Shown: one piece after another, positions 1 through 5,880 of the stretch
How the letters are laid out: each line of letters opens with the position of its first letter
How positions within the stretch are numbered: position 1 is the stretch's first letter
Origin: Thermogutta sp.
Lineage (GTDB): Bacteria > Planctomycetota > Planctomycetia > Pirellulales > Thermoguttaceae
Assembly: GCA_012798155.1 (NCBI GenBank)
Contig: JAAZNR010000746.1
Span: 1-5,880 of the forward strand
Direction of reading: 5' to 3'
Length of the DNA: 5,880 nucleotides
Translations under genes and position numbers: made by a program
Notes under the pieces: generated by a model
Told to the model about the DNA's origin: nothing
Databases searched by the model: none
Seen by the model: the letters and a program-made list of their open reading frames with translations, nothing else

Positions 1-107
1 AGGTTCGCCGCATTGCACCCGGACGTTCGCCGGTGGGTTTCGGCGGAATCTTGGCGAAAGCGGCGAGGGCTTGTTTCTAGGACCCCTTGAGGAGAGGTCG
101 TCGCTAC
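1..107 (+). other. Upstream flank and leader of the FGE-like gene
   Basis: No promoter with a recognisable -10 box is visible here. Two forward frames are open from the window edge and end within the segment: one at the TGA of 88-90, the other at the TAG of 78-80. Either could be the C-terminal tail of an upstream gene, which would put the FGE-like gene in an operon with it. In DNA this GC-rich, open stretches of under 30 codons carry little weight, and neither translation is recognisable. What the segment clearly supplies is the ribosome binding site of the next gene. Confidence 0.3.
89..97 (+). promoter_or_regulatory. Shine-Dalgarno site that fixes the FGE-like start
   Basis: The purine run GAGGAGAGG lies 10 bases before the ATG at 108. 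An in-frame TTG at 87 would place this run inside the coding sequence and would add a charged heptapeptide in front of a normal signal peptide. The site therefore argues for the ATG at 108. Confidence 0.7.
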
Positions 108-1238
<1,131 letters not shown>

Positions 1239-1261
1239 TTTCGGAACGAGGCGAGGTTTGC

Positions 1262-1282
1262 CCGGCGGGGTGTGTGCGCCGG
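1262..1282 (+). other. Hairpin in the gap after the FGE-like gene
   Basis: CCGGCG at 1262-1267 is the exact reverse complement of CGCCGG at 1277-1282, giving a 6-bp GC stem with a 9-base loop. No T run follows. It sits 24 bases after the stop codon and just before a second, better hairpin. It could protect the upstream mRNA end or be chance in GC-rich DNA. Confidence 0.3.
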
Positions 1283-1291
1283 CGTGCGGTA

Positions 1292-1324
1292 ATGTTCACG
1301 GCCGCGGGGCGGTGAACGTGTTTT
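1292..1324 (+). terminator. Candidate intrinsic terminator or attenuator between genes 1 and 2
   Basis: ATGTTCAC (1292-1299) pairs with GTGAACGT (1312-1319) through one G-U pair. After a single G-G mismatch, GCC (1301-1303) pairs with GGC (1308-1310) around a four-base loop. The stem is followed closely by TTTT at 1321-1324. This is the layout of a weak rho-independent terminator. Because the next gene is on the same strand with no clear promoter of its own in the gap, partial read-through (attenuation) is as likely as full termination. Confidence 0.4.
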
Positions 1325-1345
1325 ACGGTCTTTGCAACTGATGAT

Positions 1346-1350
1346 AGGAG
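1346..1350 (+). promoter_or_regulatory. Shine-Dalgarno site of the oxidoreductase gene
   Basis: AGGAG lies 8 bases before the ATG at 1359. It selects that ATG over the in-frame TTG at 1332 and ATG at 1341, which lie upstream of or overlap the site. It also gives the Tat signal a normal short n-region. Confidence 0.75.
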
Positions 1351-1358
1351 ATGCGGCG

Positions 1359-2648
1359 ATGAACGAGAAGTTGACATCGGCCTCTCGGCGAAGCTTTTTG
1401 AAAAGCTCCGCGATCCTGGGCGGCGCGGCCATGACCGGCCTCAATCTTTCCCGCGCGGTACACGCCGCGGGCAGCGACGTGATCAAAGTGTGTTTGGTCG
1501 GATGCGGCGGCCGGGGTAACGGCGCCGTCCGCGACAACATCAAGGCGGCCGCCGAGGCCGGCCTGAAGGTCCAAGTCGTGGCGGTGTCCGACGCTTTCGA
1601 AGGCCGGGCCAAGGGAACCGCGGAAAATCTCCGCAAGGAATTCGGCCAGGACGTCGTCGACCTGCCGGACGACCGCGTCTTCGTGGGATTGGACTCCTAC
1701 AAAAAGGCCATCGACTGCGGCGTGGATATGATGATCAACGCCTCGCCGCCGGGCTTCCGCCCGTATCAATACAAGTACGCCATCGAGGCCGGCAAACACG
1801 TCTTCATGGAAAAGCCGGTCTGCGTGGACGCCCCCGGTTACCGAATGGTCATGGCCGCCAACAAGCTGGCCGATGAAAAGGGCCTGAAGGTGGGCGTGGG
1901 TCTCCAGCGCCATCACCAGGCCAGTTACCTTCGCGAAATCGCGGCCATCAAGGAAGGCAAGATCGGCGACATCACCTTCCTTCGCTGCTACTGGAACGGC
2001 GGGGCGATTTGGATTCGCCGTCCCGATCCCAGCATGAACGAGCTGCAATATCAGGTCCACAACTGGTACCATTTCACCTGGTTGAGCGGCGACAACATCG
2101 TCGAGCAGCACGTCCACAACCTCGACGTCTGCAACTGGGTGATGGATGACCATCCGGTCGAGGCCAACGGCATGGGCGGCTGCGAGATGCGCTATCGCGG
2201 CGACAATCGCGGCGTGGGCCAGATCTTCGATCATCACTTCGTGGAATTCACCTATCCCAACGGAGTGAAGATGTACAGCCAGTGCCGGCAGATCAACAAC
2301 TGCTGGAACAACGTCTCGGAAGCCGCCCACGGTACGAAAGGCTCTTCCGGTTGCAGCAGCGGCCCCGGCGGTACGAACCCCTACGTCCAGGAGCACATCG
2401 ACCTCCTCAACGCGATTGTCAAGAACGAGGCGTTCAACGAAGGGTATTTCGGTGCGAACAGCACGTTCACGGCGGTCCTTGGCCGCTTGGCGACTTACAG
2501 CGGGCAGGTCGTGAAGTGGGACGACGCCGTTCAAGGGATGCCGGCTTTGGCCCCCGAGATCACCTCGTGGGATCAGGATCCGCCGGTCACGAAGAATGAG
2601 GAGGGCGATTACCCGATCGCCCAGCCCGGCGTCTACAAGCCGTACTGA
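1359..2648 (+). CDS. Tat-exported Gfo/Idh/MocA-family oxidoreductase
   Basis: A 429-residue NAD(P)-dependent oxidoreductase of the glucose-fructose oxidoreductase/inositol dehydrogenase/MocA family. The N-terminus carries a twin-arginine signal, SRRSFLK at 9-15, then a hydrophobic stretch and probable cleavage after Val-His-Ala (about residue 36). Export is therefore in the folded state with cofactor bound, as known for GFOR of Zymomonas. The Rossmann domain begins at about 41 with the dinucleotide motif G48-C-G50-G-R-G53. The family EKP motif is at 151-153 and contains the usual catalytic lysine, K152. The second active-site motif, often DxGxHxxD, reads E249-Q-H-V-H253-N-L-D256, so the likely catalytic His is kept. 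The C-terminal half (about 185-429) is the substrate-binding sheet domain. The reaction is probably oxidation or reduction of a sugar or polyol; the substrate cannot be told from sequence. Ten cysteines are present, many for an exported protein. The family is heavily expanded in planctomycetes. Confidence 0.93.
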   Translation: MNEKLTSASRRSFLKSSAILGGAAMTGLNLSRAVHAAGSDVIKVCLVGCGGRGNGAVRDNIKAAAEAGLKVQVVAVSDAFEGRAKGTAENLRKEFGQDVVDLPDDRVFVGLDSYKKAIDCGVDMMINASPPGFRPYQYKYAIEAGKHVFMEKPVCVDAPGYRMVMAANKLADEKGLKVGVGLQRHHQASYLREIAAIKEGKIGDITFLRCYWNGGAIWIRRPDPSMNELQYQVHNWYHFTWLSGDNIVEQHVHNLDVCNWVMDDHPVEANGMGGCEMRYRGDNRGVGQIFDHHFVEFTYPNGVKMYSQCRQINNCWNNVSEAAHGTKGSSGCSSGPGGTNPYVQEHIDLLNAIVKNEAFNEGYFGANSTFTAVLGRLATYSGQVVKWDDAVQGMPALAPEITSWDQDPPVTKNEEGDYPIAQPGVYKPY

Positions 2649-2674
2649 TCCTGCCGGCGTCCCCGAGCCAAGGT

Positions 2675-2697
2675 GTCCGCCGGAGTTCTTGGCGGAC
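2675..2697 (+). other. Perfect 7-bp hairpin after the oxidoreductase
   Basis: GTCCGCC (2675-2681) and GGCGGAC (2691-2697) are exact reverse complements around a 9-base loop, 26 bases after the stop codon. No T run follows, so it is more likely an mRNA 3'-end stabiliser, or part of the termination region together with the stronger hairpin downstream, than a terminator itself. Confidence 0.45.
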
Positions 2698-2737
2698 GAT
2701 CTCCGGCTCGCCTCGGCATGACTTTGCATGGCGAATC

Positions 2738-2774
2738 GCGACCCTCGGCCCCATGCCGGGGGTCGCTTTGCGTT
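2738..2774 (+). terminator. Strong rho-independent terminator
   Basis: A 12-bp stem: GCGACCC (2738-2744) pairs with GGGTCGC (2760-2766), extended inward by TCGGC (2745-2749) pairing with GCCGG (2755-2759) through one U-G pair. The loop is the five bases CCCAT. The stem is followed by TTTGCGTT, a short and interrupted U tract. It sits about 90 bases after the oxidoreductase stop and before the next promoter, where the end of that transcript would be expected. Confidence 0.65.
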
Positions 2775-2842
2775 GGGCCGGAAATTACGGTTCAGCCCGC
2801 CCACGCTGCGGAAACGCCTGTAGTCCGCATCGCCGGAATCCC

Positions 2843-2857
2843 CGGACCTTTTGTCCG
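2843..2857. promoter_or_regulatory. Dyad overlapping the -35 box, possible operator
   Basis: CGGAC at 2843-2847 and GTCCG at 2853-2857 are perfect inverted half-sites around CTTTT, covering the whole -35 hexamer. A repressor bound here would block RNA polymerase. It does not match the CopY-type TACAnnTGTA box, and it is not the spacer dyad used by CueR/MerR activators. Five-base half-sites can occur by chance. Confidence 0.3.
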
Positions 2858-2880
2858 TTCCATCCAGGGGGCGGTACAAT
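2851..2880 (+). promoter_or_regulatory. Promoter of the copper ATPase gene
   Basis: TTGTCC at 2851-2856 (four of six matches to the sigma-70 -35 consensus) and TACAAT at 2875-2880 (five of six to the -10) are separated by 18 bases. Transcription would begin near 2887, leaving a leader of roughly 175 bases before the ATG at 3061. The -35 box lies inside a short dyad, CGGAC-CTTTT-GTCCG at 2843-2857, which could be an operator. No copper regulator gene is in the window to pair with it. Confidence 0.6.
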
Positions 2881-2881
2881 T

Positions 2882-2936
2882 CCCTAGAACTGGACCCTAG
2901 AGCCGGAAACCATCTCCCCGGAGCTGGAAACCATCT
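2882..2936 (+). repeat. Iterated short repeats downstream of the -10 box
   Basis: CCCTAGAACTGGA (2882-2894) is followed immediately by CCCTAGAGCCGGA (2895-2907), a 13-base tandem repeat with two mismatches. GAGCCGGAAACCATCT (2900-2915) then recurs as GAGCTGGAAACCATCT (2921-2936) with one mismatch at a 21-base period. A core of GA(A/G)C(T/C)GGA thus occurs three times, over and just after the predicted transcription start. A role as protein binding sites or an RNA leader element is possible; replication slippage is the simplest origin. Confidence 0.6.
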
Positions 2937-3054
2937 TCGACGCGGCGCATGGCTTCCCCCCGTCCTCCCGCAGGGACTTCATGCCTTTTCAAAAGCGGCG
3001 GGAAGAACCGCGGCCCGACCATCCCTGGAGGCCAAGAGCGGCCAAGTGAACGAT

Positions 3055-3072
3055 ACGAACATGACGAACATG
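3055..3072 (+). repeat. Perfect 9-base tandem duplication at the ATPase start
   Basis: ACGAACATG occurs twice head to tail at 3055-3063 and 3064-3072. In the ATPase frame it encodes Thr-Asn-Met twice and creates two equivalent ATG codons, at 3061 and 3070, each with the same upstream context. Neither has a clear ribosome binding site at normal distance. It looks like a slippage duplication of three codons. Confidence 0.85.
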
Positions 3073-5421
3073 ATCATGAAACAAGGACAGGAACTGTCCC
3101 GCGGCAACCCGGAGGGGTGCGAGATCTTGTTGGACATCACGGGGATGCACTGCGCGGGATGCGTGGCTAGCGTGGAAAGGGCGCTCCGTTCGGTGCCGGG
3201 GGTGGCCGATGCGGCCGTCGATTTGATGACGCAACAGGCCAGGGTTGTCGCCCCGCCGGCGGAAGACACCCCCTTGCGACTGATCGAGGCGGTTCGCTCA
3301 GTCGGCTATCAAGCCCAACTGCGAGAGCAGATAACCCGAACCGCGGACGGTAACGCCCTTCCCTCGGCGAGCGGCGCCGCTCCTGAACCGGAGAACCTGC
3401 TTTCCCCGTGGGAGCGGCAGGCCCGCTACGCCAAGGAGCGCTTGCGAGATTCGCTTTTCGGCCTGATCGGGTTGGGGATCGTCTTGGCGGCCATGTTCGC
3501 GCTGCCCGCCTCGGGGATGGCACTCGCGCTAGCGGTGCTGGGGGCAGGCTCGGTGCAGCTCTTCGTCGGCGGTCCGATAGCTTGGGCGGCACTGCGGCAA
3601 CTCCGTCACGGGGTGATCGGCATGGATGCCCTGGTCGCCCTGGGAACGTGGACGGCCTTCGCGGCGGCCTTCGCCGAGACGCTGTTTCCCGGCCTATCGC
3701 TCCACGAAACGATGGGAATCGGCCACGGCGGCTCCGGCGTCTCGATGTATTTCAGCGACTCGGTGATGATCCTGAGCATCATTTCCTTCGGGCGATATCT
3801 GGAGAGCAGGGTCAAGGTCCGCGCCTCGCACGCGATTCGGCAGCTTATGGATCTGGCTCCGCCGACGGCACTGATGCGAGTGGAGGAGGATTTTCGCGAG
3901 ACCCCCGTGGAGCACATCCCCAAAGGGGCCGTTGTCCTGGTCCGCGTGGGAGAAAAGATTCCGCTGGACGGCGCGATCGTCCAGGGAACATCGGACATCG
4001 ACGAGTCTTGGCTGACGGGCGAGGCCCTGCCCGTACCGAAAAGGCCCGGCGAAGGGGTCCTGGCGGGAAGCATCAATTTGACGGGCCCGCTGCAAGTGGA
4101 GGTGGTGAAACCGGCGGGCGAAACGGCCTTGGCTCAGGTGGTCCGACTCGTCCGCCAGGTACAGTCCGGCAAACCGCGGATTGGGCGATTGGCGGACCGC
4201 CTCGTGGCCTGGTTCGTTCCCGTCGTCGCGGTGATTGCGCTGACTTCGCTGGTGATTTGGGGACCCGTCCTGGGCCGCTGGGATACGGCCCTCAACGCCT
4301 TGGTGGCGGTTCTTGTAATCGCCTGCCCGTGCGCTTTGGGCGTGGCGACGCCTGCCGCGCTGATGGTCGCCGCCGGCATCGGTGCTCGGCGCGGCATCCT
4401 CAACAAAAATGCCGAAGTGCTGGAAACGATGGGCCAAGTTGACGTTATCGTCTTGGACAAGACCGGGACGCTCACGCTGGGCCGGCCGCAACTGGTGGAA
4501 ACGGCGGTCACTCGCGACGCTGAGCCGGAAGACGTGTTGCGATGGGCCGCCGCGGCCGAGCAAACCAGCGTCCATCCCTTGGCGGCGTCCATTGTGGCGG
4601 AGGCGGGGCGACGGGGAATCTCGTGGAAGCCCGCGGAATCGACGGAACTTCTCCCCGGCATCGGCATTCGGGCTTTCTTGGACGGCCGAGAGGTGCTGGT
4701 CGGCGGCGACGCGGTCCTTCCCGAAGGCATGTCGCCCACCGATGCAGTCGCCCTTTTGCATTCGCCCCAAGACGGCGGTATGCGCGGGGCGGCAAGCCTC
4801 GAAGGCGAAATCCGCGTTTGGGTGGTTGCTGAGGGGCGACTGCTGGGAATGCTCCGTTTTGCCGATGTCCCGGCCGAAAGCAGCCAAGAGGCGGTCGCCA
4901 TGCTCCGCCGCCGAGGGCTGCGGATCGTGATGTTGACCGGCGATCGCCGCGAAGTCGCGGAACGGATCGCTCGCCAATTGGAGATCGAGGAAGTCGTCGC
5001 CGAAGTGCGGCCCGATGACAAGTTCGAGGTGGTGCGGAGGCTGCAACGGGAGGGGCATTGCGTGGCCATGGTCGGGGACGGCGTGAACGACGCACCGGCC
5101 TTGGCGGCGGCCGACGTCGGCATCGCTTTGGGGGCCGGCGCGGATATTGCCAAGGAGTCGGCCGACGTGGTCCTCATCGGGCGCGATCTCCGCGCCATTC
5201 CCGAGTGCTTGGCCCTCAGCCGCAATACGATGGCCACGATCTGGGAAAACATGTTTTGGGCCTTGATCTACAACGCCGTTTTGATCCCCCTGGCGGCAGG
5301 CGCGGCCGTACCGTGGACCGGGTTCTTGATTCCCGCTCCCGCCGCCGCGGCGGCCATGGCCCTCAGCGATGTTTCCGTAGTCCTCAACAGCCTGCGACTC
5401 TATCGCAAGCCTCTGGCGTAA
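3061..5421 (+). CDS. copA: Copper-exporting P1B-type ATPase, CopA-like
   Basis: A 786-residue inner-membrane pump that uses ATP to export Cu(I), of normal family length. One heavy-metal-associated domain lies at about 20-90, with Cu-binding GMHCAGC at 28-34. Membrane helices follow at about 131-149, 152-171, 189-209, 229-247, 381-400, 410-431, 730-750 and 755-778. The actuator domain carries TGE at 319-321, the phosphorylation site DKTGT is at 466-470 (Asp466), the nucleotide domain has HP at 505-506 and a GxG, TGD is at 626-628 and GDGVNDAP at 672-679. The P1B-1 copper signatures CPC(x)6P (422-431) and N(x)6YN(x)4P (730-743) are exact. The third, M(x)2SS, reads MALSD (766-770), with Asp replacing the second Ser. 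The usual SEHPL reads SVHPL. The start is uncertain: ATG 3061 has no good Shine-Dalgarno, and GTG 3046 (after GGAGG at 3027-3031 or AAGAG at 3034-3038), ATG 3070 and ATG 3076 are alternatives. The start does not affect any domain. Transcription is probably monocistronic. Confidence 0.95.
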   Translation: MTNMIMKQGQELSRGNPEGCEILLDITGMHCAGCVASVERALRSVPGVADAAVDLMTQQARVVAPPAEDTPLRLIEAVRSVGYQAQLREQITRTADGNALPSASGAAPEPENLLSPWERQARYAKERLRDSLFGLIGLGIVLAAMFALPASGMALALAVLGAGSVQLFVGGPIAWAALRQLRHGVIGMDALVALGTWTAFAAAFAETLFPGLSLHETMGIGHGGSGVSMYFSDSVMILSIISFGRYLESRVKVRASHAIRQLMDLAPPTALMRVEEDFRETPVEHIPKGAVVLVRVGEKIPLDGAIVQGTSDIDESWLTGEALPVPKRPGEGVLAGSINLTGPLQVEVVKPAGETALAQVVRLVRQVQSGKPRIGRLADRLVAWFVPVVAVIALTSLVIWGPVLGRWDTALNALVAVLVIACPCALGVATPAALMVAAGIGARRGILNKNAEVLETMGQVDVIVLDKTGTLTLGRPQLVETAVTRDAEPEDVLRWAAAAEQTSVHPLAASIVAEAGRRGISWKPAESTELLPGIGIRAFLDGREVLVGGDAVLPEGMSPTDAVALLHSPQDGGMRGAASLEGEIRVWVVAEGRLLGMLRFADVPAESSQEAVAMLRRRGLRIVMLTGDRREVAERIARQLEIEEVVAEVRPDDKFEVVRRLQREGHCVAMVGDGVNDAPALAAADVGIALGAGADIAKESADVVLIGRDLRAIPECLALSRNTMATIWENMFWALIYNAVLIPLAAGAAVPWTGFLIPAPAAAAAMALSDVSVVLNSLRLYRKPLA

Positions 5422-5423
5422 CG

Positions 5424-5452
5424 GTCCCGAACCCCGCACACGCTGGGGGGAC
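5424..5452 (+). terminator. Weak hairpin after the ATPase stop
   Basis: The outer stem is GTCCC/GGGAC (5424-5428 with 5448-5452). After a three-base bulge (GAA), an inner CCC/GGG stem encloses a ten-base loop. Position, two bases after the stop codon, suits an mRNA end, but there is no U tract. Termination here would have to be rho-dependent or occur further on. Confidence 0.25.
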
Positions 5453-5534
5453 GAGGGCGGCGCCGCCTTCCGGCCGACTCCTGTGCCCGGTCGCACACGC
5501 TCAGGCTCTTTGAGATAATCGAGGGAGTCCGGGA

Positions 5535-5880
5535 ATGGAGGGCGGGTCCCTGGAGGGGCCGGCCTCGCCACAAACGACAGGCGGAGGCGACGGAGCGTGT
5601 TCCTCCATCCAAGGGGGCTCCAATGGGGCTTTTCGACGTGCCCCATTTCCGCACACTCAGGGATGGTTCGGTATCAGGCCGTCGCGAGATTGCCGCGCCG
5701 AGATTCCGCTTTTCGCGGAACGCTCGCGCAGAGGGGTGTCCTTTGCGCCATCATGCGAGCCGTTCGCGATGCAACCTCTGAACTACGACCGGGTTTGGGC
5801 ACATCAGCGGCCGGATGTCGCCTGTCGTGCCGCGGTTACTACAATGCAAAACGACTCCCATCATGCACGTTGGAGAATCG
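5535..5880 (+). CDS. Open frame running off the window edge, doubtful partial gene
   Basis: An ATG at 5535 is preceded 7 bases upstream by GAGGGAG (5521-5527), a good ribosome binding site. The frame then stays open for 115 codons to the window end. The translation is not recognisable: Gly-, Ser- and Pro-rich at first, then Arg-, Cys- and His-containing, with no signal peptide, membrane segment or motif. The third-codon-position bias seems weaker than in the three clear genes. A shorter in-frame start at 5769 is possible but has no ribosome binding site. In DNA of this composition such a frame may be chance. I keep it only because of the good translation start and the lack of a stop. Confidence 0.2.
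   Translation, partial: MEGGSLEGPASPQTTGGGDGACSSIQGGSNGAFRRAPFPHTQGWFGIRPSRDCRAEIPLFAERSRRGVSFAPSCEPFAMQPLNYDRVWAHQRPDVACRAAVTTMQNDSHHARWRI
5699..5726 (+). other. Hairpin in the downstream flank
   Basis: TTCCGC (5704-5709) pairs exactly with GCGGAA (5715-5720) around TTTTC. Outside a small internal loop, CGAG (5699-5702) pairs with CTCG (5723-5726). A partial copy of its left arm, CGAGATTGCCGC, lies just upstream at 5684-5695. No T run follows. A structured RNA or leader element is possible but unproven. Confidence 0.35.

Larger units (their letters stand above)
2649..3060 (+). other. Intergenic region between oxidoreductase and copper ATPase
   Basis: About 410 bases with no gene I can support. 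In order it holds a bare hairpin, a strong terminator hairpin, about 75 bases with nothing recognised, a promoter, a cluster of short imperfect repeats, and then about 125 bases of leader before the ATPase. The frame of the ATPase is open back to 2851, but that part would translate the promoter itself and resembles no P-type ATPase N-terminus, so I treat it as noncoding. Confidence 0.6.
5422..5880 (+). other. Downstream flank with no complete gene
   Basis: These 459 bases contain no complete open frame that resembles a protein. Directly after the ATPase stop, GTCCC (5424-5428) can pair with GGGAC (5448-5452), and CCC (5432-5434) with GGG (5445-5447), but no T run follows. A perfect 12-base palindrome, GGCGGCGCCGCC, is at 5456-5467. 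GATAAT at 5514-5519 resembles a -10 box but has no partner -35. A second -10-like TACAAT is at 5840-5845, again with only a poor -35. GGAG at 5872-5875 might be a ribosome binding site for a gene starting beyond the window. Confidence 0.4.

Noticed and set aside
1323..2879. A 518-codon open frame on the - strand opposite the oxidoreductase
   Set aside because: It is the mirror of a strongly biased, well-recognised gene; the translation shows no family motif and it would extend over the terminator and promoter. Long antisense frames are expected in GC-rich genes.
2851..3060. A 70-residue N-terminal extension of the ATPase starting at TTG 2851
   Set aside because: The TTG is the -35 box of the best promoter, so it would lie upstream of the transcript start. 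The extension has no HMA or other recognisable domain.
2949..3170. A 73-codon frame with a His/Asp-rich stretch (HDEHDH) just before the copper pump, as a possible metal-sensing leader peptide
   Set aside because: There is no ribosome binding site, and the His/Asp run comes from the repeated ATGA/CATGA words of the ATPase start read in another frame. The frame overlaps the ATPase coding region by over 100 bases.
5456..5467. The palindrome GGCGGCGCCGCC as an operator or terminator
   Set aside because: It is a perfect dyad with no loop and no T run; such GC palindromes are common in this composition.
3694..5646. A 650-codon open frame on the - strand opposite the copper ATPase
   Set aside because: The + strand gene carries every catalytic motif of a P-type ATPase. 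The antisense product is low-complexity, rich in Arg, His, Asp and Gln, and resembles nothing.
5748..5866. CCATCATGC occurring twice (5748-5756 and 5858-5866) as a CRISPR-like or attachment-site repeat
   Set aside because: Only two 9-base copies, no flanking structure, and no integrase, cas or transposase gene in the window.

Overview
The window is GC-rich chromosomal DNA, most likely from a planctomycete (Pirellula/Thermogutta-like). This rests on three things. First, a Tat-exported Gfo/Idh/MocA oxidoreductase of the type expanded in that phylum. Second, a secreted SUMF1/FGE-fold protein that lacks the catalytic cysteines. Third, a TACAAT-type -10 element in a GC-rich background. The assignment comes from recalled family features, not from a database search.

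Layout, all on the + strand. Positions 1-107 are the end of something upstream, or leader DNA, and finish in a good ribosome binding site. Positions 108-1238 encode a secreted formylglycine-generating-enzyme-like protein. A 120-base gap (1239-1358) contains two consecutive hairpins, the second followed by TTTT. Positions 1359-2648 encode a Tat-signal Gfo/Idh/MocA oxidoreductase. A roughly 410-base gap follows, holding a bare hairpin, a strong 12-bp terminator-like hairpin, a promoter with a dyad over its -35 box, and short repeats just after the -10. Positions 3061-5421 encode a P1B-1 type copper-exporting ATPase (CopA-like). The last 459 bases hold no convincing complete gene. They contain small repeats, hairpins and one open frame (from 5535) that runs off the window edge.

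The first two genes may be co-transcribed with partial attenuation between them. Both products are predicted to leave the cytoplasm, which fits a carbohydrate or surface-polymer role that cannot be specified. The copper ATPase is a separate transcription unit for Cu(I) export, and no copper chaperone or regulator gene is visible.

The window looks mostly ordinary. The points most worth a second look are: an Asp in place of the second Ser of the M(x)2SS copper-site signature in the ATPase; a matching departure in an early membrane helix; the dyad and iterated repeats around its promoter; and the missing catalytic cysteines in the FGE-like protein. I found no evidence for a new multi-gene system.
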